From: UMGS1649 sp045604405
Lineage (GTDB): Bacteria; Bacillota; Clostridia; TANB77; CAG-465
NCBI GenBank assembly: GCA_045604405.1
Contig: JAZUNZ010000031.1
Span: forward strand, 30,912-94,911
DNA: 64,000 nt
Direction of reading: 5' to 3'
Positions within the stretch are counted from its first letter, which is position 1. Each line of letters begins with the position of its first letter. The notes beneath the pieces are model-generated. The model searched no databases and had not been told where the DNA came from. It saw only the letters and a program-made list of their open reading frames with translations. This document shows, one piece after another, positions 9,461 through 16,421 of the stretch. A program made the position numbers and the translations under genes.

Positions 9461-9892
9461 ATGTTAGAAATTAAAACTTATCCGTTGGGATATTGTAGTG
9501 AATTAGAATACACTAGAGTGGTTTGTGTAAGTAGATATAAAGGTAATTATATATTTTCATATAATAAAAAGCGTGAAGGGTGGGAAATACCTGGTGGACA
9601 TATTGAAGAAGGTGAAAGTTGGGAAGAAGCAGCTAAAAGAGAAATGTACGAAGAAACTGGTGCTACTAAAATTGAAATAGAGCCAGTTTGTGTGTATAAG
9701 ATTAATTCATTTGCTTTACTTTGCTTTTGTGAGATTATAGAGATTGAAGAAATGCCTAAAGAGTATGAAATGGAAAAAATAATGTTTTGTGACAAACTGC
9801 CACAAAATTTAACTTTTCCAGAAGCTCATACATTATATTTCAGCATTGTGAAAAAGTATCTTGATAATAAAGATATAAAAGAGTTACAATAA
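9461..9892 (+). CDS. NUDIX hydrolase
   Basis: A 143-residue NUDIX-fold pyrophosphohydrolase. The Nudix box is complete: GGHIEEGESWEEAAKREMYE followed by ETGA, starting near residue 45, with the Glu residues of REMYEE that bind the catalytic metal. The substrate cannot be told from sequence; general resemblance is to the YtkD/MutT-type nucleotide-sanitising enzymes. AAAAGGAG lies before the ATG. The gene sits between gpr and a truncated duplicate of the gpr 3' end, which suggests it arrived with, or was trapped by, a duplication at this locus. Confidence 0.9.
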   Translation: MLEIKTYPLGYCSELEYTRVVCVSRYKGNYIFSYNKKREGWEIPGGHIEEGESWEEAAKREMYEETGATKIEIEPVCVYKINSFALLCFCEIIEIEEMPKEYEMEKIMFCDKLPQNLTFPEAHTLYFSIVKKYLDNKDIKELQ

Positions 9893-9925
9893 CGTACTCC
9901 GACCTAGAGTTGCAAGAACGTATTT

Positions 9926-10194
9926 CCACAGTTGTAGACATGGCTACGATTACAAATGAAGCAATAGATAAACATACAAACAGAATAAAAGACGAAGCTA
10001 CAAATTATACAAACCATGGAATAGATAGAAAAAAAGTAGAAGAAATATTTTATCTTTTTGATAGAGAAGATAGATATAACATGATAGCAAATGCACTTCA
10101 TACAGACAACTACATAGTTACACCAAAGGAAATAGACAATGTTATACTTAAAATTTCTGAGATAATTGCTAGCGGATTAAATGTTGCATTATAA
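9926..10194 (+). pseudogene. Partial duplicate of the gpr 3' end
   Basis: About 90 codons match the last 90 codons of gpr (9106-9372), from TVVDMATITNEAIDK to the terminal ASGLNVAL and stop. Everything N-terminal, including the propeptide and the putative catalytic Asp residues, is missing, so it cannot be a working protease. At DNA level the stretch around 10060-10160 is nearly identical to gpr while the 5' part is clearly more diverged, which hints at patchy gene conversion. A TTG start at 9910 could open a 94-codon frame, but no good ribosome binding site precedes it. I treat it as a remnant. Confidence 0.85.
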
Positions 10195-10285
10195 CATAAA
10201 AAATAAGCCAAGCCCTGTAATGGAATAAGACAAAAGAAAATAGCAATCCAAAATATTTATAAATATGTAATATTTAGGTATTTAC

Positions 10286-10314
10286 TTGCTTTTTGGGTAA
10301 AAAAAGTGTAAAAT
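10286..10314 (+). promoter_or_regulatory. Sigma-A-like promoter of the bactofilin-like gene
   Basis: TTGCTT (10286-10291), 17-bp spacer, TAAAAT (10309-10314). Confidence 0.55.
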
Positions 10315-10338
10315 AACTTCTGTAGAGGGGGGCTTAAA

Positions 10339-11514
10339 ATGAGAAATAAATTTTTGAGTGTTTTAGCGATAATGTTTGTAGTGTTAATTTCTATTACAAA
10401 TGTTTATGCTACAGATGGGATGTTTCATTTGGGAGTATATGAAGATATATACAAGCTAAGTGAACAAGAAGATGTAATAGATTTACCATTTGTGAATATG
10501 TTTGCAAATGCTGCAACTTATGACAAAATAATAACGCATTCTGGAATAAGCTTTGGACAATCTACAATAGATGTAGACGACAAGTTAGAAGGAGCACATA
10601 TACTTTTTACAAATGATATGATAACTATAAAAGGTGAAGTTGAAAATGCGTTAATATTTGGTTCTAACGCAGTAATAGAAGGAAAAATTACAGAAGATTC
10701 TATTATATTAGCTCCAACTGTTCAAATTTTAGAAAATGCTACTATAGAAAAAGATGTAATTATAGTGGCAAATAATTTAGATATAAAAGGAACAATTAAA
10801 GGCAATGTAATAGCAACAGTAGCTGAAACAGCTAATATTTCAGGTGTCATACAAGATGATCTTAGAATGATAGCTAGAGAAGTAGTATTTGACGGAGAAG
10901 AAATAAAAGGAGATCTATACCTTGAGACAAACGCAGATACAACAGCTATAAAAGAAAAATATACTGAAGCTACTATTGTATCTTTAGTAGAGGAAACAGA
11001 ATCAGCAATAGATTGGATGAATGTATTTACAAATGGTGTAATTACTGTCATTGTATATAGCATAATATGTTTCGTGGTTACTAGAAAAAATGGCAACATA
11101 GTAGAAAAAGCGTGCAATAAGTTTAAAAAATATACAACTTATGGGCTTTTAATGTCAATAGTTATGTTAATATTATTAATATTGTTACCAATGTTATTAA
11201 TTGTGCTTGCAGTTGCTGGATTCGGAATAATTGCTTGGCCAATATTAATAGCATTTATAGCAATAGTATTACTAACATGGACAACAGCCATGCTAATAGT
11301 TGGAATGGCTATATTTGATGCAATAAAAGATAAAGTGGGCAAATTCAAAATACCAGTTATAGCTTTAATATACATAGTATTATTTGCTCTAACACAAATA
11401 ACATTTATTTCAACATATGCAAATATGGCAATGTTAATAATTGCATTAGCTATAATAATGACAATGATTACTAAAAAGCTTCCAAGTGAAGTAAAAGAAA
11501 AAGTAAGCAAATAA
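10339..11514 (+). CDS. Secreted bactofilin-like repeat protein with C-terminal membrane domain
   Basis: The 391-residue protein has a signal peptide (residues 1-24, ending VYA). About residues 85-205 form a run of short beta repeats (VENALIFGSNAVIEGKI, EKDVIIVANNLDIKGTI and so on), the pattern of bactofilin-type polymer-forming domains. About four hydrophobic helices follow (about 228-250, 270-300, 305-330, 340-375). The signal peptide would place the beta-helix outside the membrane, unlike classical cytosolic bactofilins. AGAGGGGGG precedes the ATG. A spore or envelope scaffold role is inference. Confidence 0.75.
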   Translation: MRNKFLSVLAIMFVVLISITNVYATDGMFHLGVYEDIYKLSEQEDVIDLPFVNMFANAATYDKIITHSGISFGQSTIDVDDKLEGAHILFTNDMITIKGEVENALIFGSNAVIEGKITEDSIILAPTVQILENATIEKDVIIVANNLDIKGTIKGNVIATVAETANISGVIQDDLRMIAREVVFDGEEIKGDLYLETNADTTAIKEKYTEATIVSLVEETESAIDWMNVFTNGVITVIVYSIICFVVTRKNGNIVEKACNKFKKYTTYGLLMSIVMLILLILLPMLLIVLAVAGFGIIAWPILIAFIAIVLLTWTTAMLIVGMAIFDAIKDKVGKFKIPVIALIYIVLFALTQITFISTYANMAMLIIALAIIMTMITKKLPSEVKEKVSK

Positions 11515-11529
11515 AATGAATAAAAAGGC

Positions 11530-11560
11530 AAAACAATCCTCTTTTAACGAGGATTGTTTT
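11530..11560. terminator. Bidirectional terminator between convergent genes
   Basis: AAAACAATCCTC (11530-11541) and GAGGATTGTTTT (11549-11560) pair over 12 bp. A T-run follows on + and an A-rich flank serves -. The stop codon of the minus-strand glycosyltransferase lies in the loop. Confidence 0.8.
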
Positions 11561-12623
11561 TGCTTTCAAAAAACGTTTTATTATTAAGGTAGCTTGGATT
11601 TTCTGGCTTTATGCTACCTGCCATTTCGTTATATTCTATTGCATGATCAATATCTCCTAAATGGTAATAACAAACGCATAAATTTATATATGGTATGAAG
11701 TCGTAGTAATCTTTTGAAAAGAAACCGCCAGACGAGATATCATACTTCTTATCTAAGGCCTCTTTTAGCCAATAGATAGCAAGGGTATAGTTTTTTTTAG
11801 ATATAAAATGCTGGCCTATATTACAGCACACTTCGGCACGAGGTACATCGTATTCAAATGATTTAAACAGCAAACTAAGGGCTGAAGTTTCATCTTTTAA
11901 GTCTGTATAAAGGTGATATAAATCAAGGCATGCAGATATCTTGTTTTCTACCCAAGCATCTGGCATGTTAAATAAATTGTTGTATTCTTTTATGCTTTCT
12001 TCATATCTTTTTGCATACATAAGCTCTCTTGCATAATAAAAGGTTTGTCTTGCATCAAATATTTCGCCCTTTTCTTTCATCTTTTCAAAAATTGTAAGAT
12101 TTCTTTTAGGATCAGAGGCATGTATTTTCTTATGAGTTATCGCAATGTCTTCTTTTAATACTTTACCACTTCTTGGAATTACTTCATGAATTGGGCTTAT
12201 CCATTTGAAATTTTTAGAACGCTTCACAATCCTTTCGCGGTAAAAAGAAAGAGCAGGAATACCATTTTTATCTAAATTTAGATTATATTTTAGTAGAACC
12301 ATGTCAATATCTAAGGTTAGTATTTTTTTAAGAACCTTTAGTTTTTCTCTATCTTCTTCTAGTATGACATCGTCTGCGTCCAACCACATAATATAGTCTT
12401 TAGTTGCTTTTGAAAAAGAAAAGTTTCTAGCCTTTGAAAAGTCATAACACCATTTAAAGTCATAAACATTATTAGTATATCTTAATGCAATTTCTTTAGT
12501 ATCATCTGTAGAACCGGTATCTACAATTATTATTTCATCTGCAATATCCTTCATAGAGTCTAAACATCTACCTAATGTATCGTGCTCGTTTTTTACAATC
12601 ATACATAAAGAAAGAGTTATCAT
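11544..12623 (-). CDS. Family 2 glycosyltransferase with TPR-like C-terminus
   Basis: A GT-A fold glycosyltransferase of 359 residues. It opens LSLCMIVKNEHDTLGRCLDS and carries IIIVDTGSTDDT near residue 35 and the DXD-type MWLDADDVI near 77, which binds the nucleotide-sugar and metal. After about residue 190, helical repeats (YYARELMYAKRYEESIKEY, CNIGQHFISKKNYTLAIYWL) look like TPRs, as in the SunS/ThuS-like and spore-surface GT2 subgroup. I set the start at 12623, where AGGTGA precedes ATG; a longer open frame to 12821 lacks a ribosome binding site. The acceptor is unknown, but collagen-like and Cys-rich proteins nearby make a spore-surface glycoprotein possible. Confidence 0.88.
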   Translation of the reverse strand: MITLSLCMIVKNEHDTLGRCLDSMKDIADEIIIVDTGSTDDTKEIALRYTNNVYDFKWCYDFSKARNFSFSKATKDYIMWLDADDVILEEDREKLKVLKKILTLDIDMVLLKYNLNLDKNGIPALSFYRERIVKRSKNFKWISPIHEVIPRSGKVLKEDIAITHKKIHASDPKRNLTIFEKMKEKGEIFDARQTFYYARELMYAKRYEESIKEYNNLFNMPDAWVENKISACLDLYHLYTDLKDETSALSLLFKSFEYDVPRAEVCCNIGQHFISKKNYTLAIYWLKEALDKKYDISSGGFFSKDYYDFIPYINLCVCYYHLGDIDHAIEYNEMAGSIKPENPSYLNNKTFFESKNNPR

Positions 12624-12667
12624 AAAATCACCTAATTTAATATATGATATTTTTAAAAGATAAGTGA

Positions 12668-12696
12668 CACAAATTAAGAGGACAAGGCATAATATA
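12668..12696 (+). promoter_or_regulatory. Sigma-K-like promoter of the Cys-rich gene
   Basis: CACA (12668-12671), 15-bp spacer, gCATAATATA (12687-12696) matches the mother-cell pattern mACm-N16-gCATAnnnTA within one base of spacing. No good TTGACA/TATAAT pair is present. Confidence 0.4.
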
Positions 12697-12734
12697 TATT
12701 GGACACGATGTCCGAAGAAAGGGTAGATTAAAAA

Positions 12735-13037
12735 ATGAATAAAAATGGATATAATTGTTGTTGGTGCTGTTGTGAAAACTTTAAGAACGATTGGGGTTGT
12801 GGACACGAAAAAGAATCTCACAAATGTTACTATGAGAAAGAAAAAGAATTTCCAAAATGCAATTGCTATGAAAAGGAAAAAGAGTTTCCAAGCTGTGGAT
12901 GTTCACAAGGAAACTATTCAAACAAAAACTACGATTTTGGATTTGCTAACAAATCTAAATATGAAAATTCTTGTGGATGCCAAAAGGGTAATTACGGACA
13001 CGAAAAATACGATCAAAAGAATTTTGGCTGGTATTAA
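12735..13037 (+). CDS. Small Cys-rich protein, probable spore coat component
   Basis: A 100-residue protein rich in Cys, Lys, Glu, Asn and Tyr. Cys clusters occur at YNCCWCCC (near residue 7), KCNCYEKEKEF and SCGC. The segment YEKEKEFP followed by a C-x-C is repeated in tandem at about 34-45 and 46-57. There is no hydrophobic core, signal peptide or known domain. Cross-linked Cys/Tyr-rich proteins of this kind are common in spore coats; the assignment is by composition and the sigma-K-like promoter only. AAAGGG at 12718-12723 precedes the start. A 113-codon frame overlapping in another register is a shadow. Confidence 0.7.
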   Translation: MNKNGYNCCWCCCENFKNDWGCGHEKESHKCYYEKEKEFPKCNCYEKEKEFPSCGCSQGNYSNKNYDFGFANKSKYENSCGCQKGNYGHEKYDQKNFGWY

Positions 13038-13048
13038 TATTGAAAAAA

Positions 13049-13070
13049 GGGGTAGAAAAATCTACCTCTT
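13049..13070 (+). terminator. Short hairpin after the Cys-rich gene
   Basis: GGGGTAGA and TCTACCTC pair over 8 bp (one G-U) around AAAA. Only TT follows, so termination would be weak. Confidence 0.4.
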
Positions 13071-13075
13071 ACATA

Positions 13076-13104
13076 TTGAAAATTAAAAAAAGTTACTATA
13101 TAAT
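13076..13104 (+). promoter_or_regulatory. Sigma-A promoter
   Basis: TTGAAA (13076-13081), 17-bp spacer, TATAAT (13099-13104). Confidence 0.7.
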
Positions 13105-13155
13105 ATGCTAAGAAATAAAAACAACTAAACTAAATAATTTTAGGGAGATAAATAT

Positions 13156-13734
13156 ATGTTGAAACTTTTACGTATAGAAGATACAAATGTTTTTGCTATA
13201 GTAGAGGAGGAGAAATTTAACAAATATCTAGAAGTAGATGGCTATACTCGGATTGAAGAAACTGCTGCGAAAGATTTTGTAGTAAATTTAAGTATGCAAG
13301 AACATTCTTGGTTTGGCGAAGTGCAAAAACTACGTGAAGAGAAAAGAGCAGAGCTGTATAAAAATGAAGGAAACGAAAAAAAGGTGTATATAGACTTAAA
13401 AACGATTCTTATTCATTACTTTAATGAATCCAATAAGTTTCATGTAGTAGTAAGAAAAATAGTGAACCTGGCAAATCATATGTATAATGCACTAAGAGAT
13501 AGAATATTACTAGATAATTACGACATTAGTTTAGATATGTTTGCAGAAAGCGTTGAAAGAATACTTCAATATAATAGGGATATTTTTGCAACGGATTCTG
13601 ACACAGAGATTACTTTTGACTCTTGGATTTATTTTAAATTATCTGTTGAAGATGCTGAAGCATTAGCAAAATTACATCCGTTAGATGAAATTGTATTGGA
13701 TATTATTAGAGAGTTTATACAAAAGCACAAGTAA
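13156..13734 (+). CDS. Unrecognised 192-residue protein
   Basis: No family recognised. It is a soluble protein with a beta-rich first 35 residues and a mainly helical remainder. AGGGAG precedes the ATG. It has its own sigma-A promoter and a clear terminator at 13740-13767, so it is a single-gene unit. An in-frame CGG codon lies at 13249 (codon 32), one of three seen in intact genes of the window. Position between the Cys-rich and collagen-like genes does not by itself show a spore role, because its promoter looks vegetative. Confidence 0.75.
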   Translation: MLKLLRIEDTNVFAIVEEEKFNKYLEVDGYTRIEETAAKDFVVNLSMQEHSWFGEVQKLREEKRAELYKNEGNEKKVYIDLKTILIHYFNESNKFHVVVRKIVNLANHMYNALRDRILLDNYDISLDMFAESVERILQYNRDIFATDSDTEITFDSWIYFKLSVEDAEALAKLHPLDEIVLDIIREFIQKHK

Positions 13735-13739
13735 CAAGA

Positions 13740-13767
13740 AGGGTAGATAGAAATATCTGCTCTTTTT
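13740..13767 (+). terminator. Rho-independent terminator
   Basis: Arms 13740-13749 and 13754-13763 form 10 pairs, two of them G-U, around a GAAA tetraloop, followed by TTTTT. Confidence 0.8.
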
Positions 13768-13768
13768 G

Positions 13769-13797
13769 TTGCATAAATAGAATTTATGCATATAATA
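13769..13797 (+). promoter_or_regulatory. Promoter region of the collagen-like gene, sigma factor ambiguous
   Basis: TTGCAT (13769-13774), 16-bp spacer, TATAAT (13791-13796) would serve sigma-A. The overlapping CATATAATA (13789-13797) fits the mother-cell -10 CATAnnnTA. An inverted repeat (TGCATAAAT...ATTTATGCA) overlaps the spacer, and AGATGT...ACATCT follows at 13802-13819. Confidence 0.4.
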
Positions 13798-13833
13798 CAT
13801 TAGATGTTTTATACATCTAGAAGGAGTAGTATA

Positions 13834-14475
13834 ATGAACAGAAATTGTTGTAATAATGGATTCGACGAAATAGACAACTGCAACTTCAGACCACCTAGAC
13901 CAAATTGTTGTTTAGAGGGGCCTATTGGTCCACAAGGACCAATGGGCAGACCAGGTCCACAGGGGCCTCAAGGACCACAAGGACCACAAGGTCCAGTTGG
14001 TGCTCAAGGTCCGATGGGAATAACAGGTCCAACTGGCCCAGTGGGTGCGACGGGCGCTACAGGCCCAACTGGTCCTACTGGTGAACAAGGATTACAAGGA
14101 ACTCCAGGCGTGGCCGGTCCAATAGGTCCAACAGGCGCAACAGGTCTAACAGGGGCTACAGGCGCAACAGGTGCTACAGGCCCAACTGGAGCAACTCCGA
14201 CCCTTACAATTGGTACGGTAACAACAGGTGAACCTGGAAGTGCAGCAGCTGCGTCAATTACAGGTACAGCACCTAACTTCGTACTAAATCTAACAATACC
14301 ACAAGGTCCAACGGGGGTTACAGGAGCTACAGGCGCAACAGGTCCAACGGGCGCAACTGGTGAAACAGGAGTGGCTGGAGAAGTAGGTCCAACGGGTGCT
14401 ACAGGAGCAACTGGCGCTACAGGTCCAACCGGTCCTACAGGAGCTACAGGCCCAACTGGTCCAGCTGGAGCATAG
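13834..14475 (+). CDS. Collagen-like Gly-X-Thr/Pro repeat protein, probable exosporium filament protein
   Basis: A 213-residue protein. The first 28 residues are Cys/Asn-rich (MNRNCCNNGFDEIDNCNF). Two collagen-like blocks follow (about 30-125 and 160-212), first GPQGPQG and then GATGATGPTGPTG triplets. A short non-collagen insert (TPTLTIGTVTTGEPGS to FVLNLTIPQG) lies between them. The layout resembles BclA-type glycoproteins of exosporium filaments, in which GXT triplets are glycosylated. The frame stops inside the collagen block, so the usual C-terminal trimerisation head is absent. I start at 13834, behind AAGGAG (13821-13826), not at the in-frame ATG at 13804. Confidence 0.85.
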   Translation: MNRNCCNNGFDEIDNCNFRPPRPNCCLEGPIGPQGPMGRPGPQGPQGPQGPQGPVGAQGPMGITGPTGPVGATGATGPTGPTGEQGLQGTPGVAGPIGPTGATGLTGATGATGATGPTGATPTLTIGTVTTGEPGSAAAASITGTAPNFVLNLTIPQGPTGVTGATGATGPTGATGETGVAGEVGPTGATGATGATGPTGPTGATGPTGPAGA

Positions 14476-14507
14476 GCAGCAAAGTTAAAAAAATAACTTT
14501 CAAACTA

Positions 14508-14536
14508 TTGCAATATTATAGAAATTGTAGTACAAT
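14508..14536 (+). promoter_or_regulatory. Promoter of the rimP-truB operon
   Basis: TTGCAA (14508-14513), 17-bp spacer, TACAAT (14531-14536). Confidence 0.7.
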
Positions 14537-14559
14537 ATTAGTGTCAATATGGGAAATGC

Positions 14560-14587
14560 AAGTGAGAGGACATGAGTCCTCTCACTT
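14560..14587 (+). promoter_or_regulatory. Leader hairpin of the rimP-nusA-infB operon
   Basis: AAGTGAGAGGAC and GTCCTCTCACTT pair perfectly over 12 bp around ATGA, starting about 18 nt after the expected transcription start and ending 11 nt before AAAGGAGG. No U-run follows, so it is not an ordinary terminator. Confidence 0.6.
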
Positions 14588-14610
14588 AATGTAATGTAAA
14601 GGAGGATGCT

Positions 14611-15069
14611 ATGTCGAAATTAACGGATAGTATAGAAAATAAAATTGTAAAAGATGTAGAAGCTTTAGGATATGAAATTGAGTACACAGAATATGTAAAA
14701 GAAGGCGACAGCAAAATATTTAGGGTGGTAATAGATAAGCCGGGAGAAAGCCTTACTACAGAGGCCTGTGAAATAGTTAGCAGGAAAATTGAAAATACTG
14801 TAGACGGCCTTATGGCTAAAGATGAAGCTTATGTTTTAGAGGTTTCATCACCAGGCTTAGAAAGAGCATTGAAAAATAATAAATTATACCAAAAATACAT
14901 AGGTAATAATGTTAGAATTAAATTGTATAAGAAGGTAGAAGAAGTAAAGGAGCTAGAAGGAACACTTATTGAATCTAAAGAGGATTATATAGTACTTCTA
15001 GTAGAAGATAAACAAATAAAAATAGAAAGAGAAAATATAGCTTGTGGAAACACAGTATATGAATTTTAG
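14611..15069 (+). CDS. rimP: Ribosome maturation factor RimP
   Basis: RimP binds the immature 30S subunit and helps assemble its head. The 152-residue length is typical. The N-terminal domain has VEALGYEIEYTEYVKEG and RVVIDKPG, and the diagnostic VLEVSSPGLERALK lies near residue 82. The C-terminal SH3-like domain begins at about 100 (GNNVRIKLYKK). AAAGGAGG precedes the ATG. It is the first gene of the translation operon and lies 12 bases before the nusA start. Confidence 0.97.
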   Translation: MSKLTDSIENKIVKDVEALGYEIEYTEYVKEGDSKIFRVVIDKPGESLTTEACEIVSRKIENTVDGLMAKDEAYVLEVSSPGLERALKNNKLYQKYIGNNVRIKLYKKVEEVKELEGTLIESKEDYIVLLVEDKQIKIERENIACGNTVYEF

Positions 15070-15081
15070 GAGGAATTGAAA

Positions 15082-16161
15082 ATGGCAAAGAAAAGTAGTG
15101 CAAAAGCAAGTGCAGTAGAATTATTAGAGGCGCTTGATGAACTTCAAAACGAAAAGGGAATAACTAAAGATTATATGGTAGAATCTTTAAAATTAGCTTT
15201 AGAAGCGGCATATAAGAAAAACTATGAAACAGGTGAAGAAGTAAACGTAGATATAGATGAAAACACTGGAGTTATATCTGTTTATGCTGTAAAAAAAGTT
15301 GTGAGTGATGTGGAAAATCCAGACACAGAAATAACACTTGACGCAGCAAAGTTAATAAATAAAAGAGCAAAATTGGGTTCTGAAATAAAAATTGAAGTTA
15401 CACCTAAAAATTTTGGAAGAATTGCAGCTTCTGCAGGTAAACAAATAATAATTCAAAGATTAAGAGAAGCAGAACATGATCTTGTATTTACACAATATAG
15501 CGATAAACAAGGCGAAATTGTTATAGGTGTTGTTCAAAGAACAGATAAAATGGGTATGATAGTAGACCTAGGTCGTGTTGAAGCATTAATTCCATCTAAA
15601 GAATTAGTGCCAACAGAAAGATTTGAAACACACGAGAGAATAAAAGCATATGTGCAAAAAGTAGATGATTCAGCAAAATTCGGACCACAAGTGATACTTT
15701 CTCGTCGCGATCCTGGTTTTGTTAAAAAGCTATTTGAACTTGAAGTTCCAGAAATAGAAGAAGGAATAGTTGAAGTTAAGGCAGTAGCAAGAGAAGCAGG
15801 ACAAAGAAGTAAAGTTGCAGTTTATTCTGAAGATGAAAACATAGATCCAGTAGGAGCATGTATTGGAAAAAAAGGAATGAGAATAAACGAAATAATGGAA
15901 GAACTAAATGGCGAAAAAATCGATGTTATACCATACAGCGATGATGTTCCAAGTTTTATAGTAAATGCATTATCTCCAGCAGGAATTATGGCCATAGATA
16001 TAAATGATGAAGAACATGTAGCAACTATAGTTGTTCCAGATGATCAATTATCTTTAGCTATAGGTGCTAAGGGACAAAATGTAAGACTTGCGGCAATACT
16101 TACTGGTTGGAAGATAGATATAAAGACTAAGACGGAAATAGAAAATAGAATAGTTGAATAG
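15082..16161 (+). CDS. nusA: Transcription termination/antitermination factor NusA
   Basis: NusA binds RNA polymerase and nascent RNA and modulates pausing, termination and antitermination. The 359-residue protein has the N-terminal polymerase-binding domain (about 1-130), an S1 domain (about 135-200, GVVQRTDKMGMIVDLGR) and two KH domains (CIGKKGMRINEIMEELNGEK near 255 and LAIGAKGQNVRLAA near 323). It lacks the C-terminal acidic repeats of proteobacterial NusA, as is usual in Firmicutes. AGGAGG at 15068-15073 lies 8 nt before the ATG at 15082; a TTG at 15076 is too close. Confidence 0.97.
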   Translation: MAKKSSAKASAVELLEALDELQNEKGITKDYMVESLKLALEAAYKKNYETGEEVNVDIDENTGVISVYAVKKVVSDVENPDTEITLDAAKLINKRAKLGSEIKIEVTPKNFGRIAASAGKQIIIQRLREAEHDLVFTQYSDKQGEIVIGVVQRTDKMGMIVDLGRVEALIPSKELVPTERFETHERIKAYVQKVDDSAKFGPQVILSRRDPGFVKKLFELEVPEIEEGIVEVKAVAREAGQRSKVAVYSEDENIDPVGACIGKKGMRINEIMEELNGEKIDVIPYSDDVPSFIVNALSPAGIMAIDINDEEHVATIVVPDDQLSLAIGAKGQNVRLAAILTGWKIDIKTKTEIENRIVE

Positions 16162-16169
16162 GAGTTTAC

Positions 16170-16418
16170 ATGAAGAACATAAGAACATGTATAGCATGTA
16201 GAACAAAAAAAGAAAAAAGCGAACTTTTAAGAATTATTGCAAAGGATAACATAGCAGTTATAGATGAAATGCAAAAACAAAACACTAGAGGCATGTATAT
16301 TTGTGACAATAAAAATTGCATAAATAAATTGCTAAAAGTAAAAGATATTACAAAGTGTATAAAAATACAAGCAACAAGTGAAAGTATTAAAGAATTATTG
16401 AAGAATTTGGGGGAATAA
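16170..16418 (+). CDS. ylxR: YlxR-family RNA-binding protein (RnpM)
   Basis: An 82-residue DUF448 protein. The family opening RTCIACRTKKEKSELLRI and the conserved RGMYICDNKNCI near residue 47 are both present. Homologues bind RNA and have been reported to modulate RNase P. It lies between nusA and infB, as in most Firmicutes. The small ylxQ (L7Ae-like) gene that usually follows it is missing here. Confidence 0.93.
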   Translation: MKNIRTCIACRTKKEKSELLRIIAKDNIAVIDEMQKQNTRGMYICDNKNCINKLLKVKDITKCIKIQATSESIKELLKNLGE

Positions 16419-16421
16419 GAT

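Noticed and set aside
12745..13086. A 113-codon frame overlapping the Cys-rich gene
   Set aside because: The 12735 frame has the ribosome binding site and the repeated Cys pattern; this one is a shadow of it.
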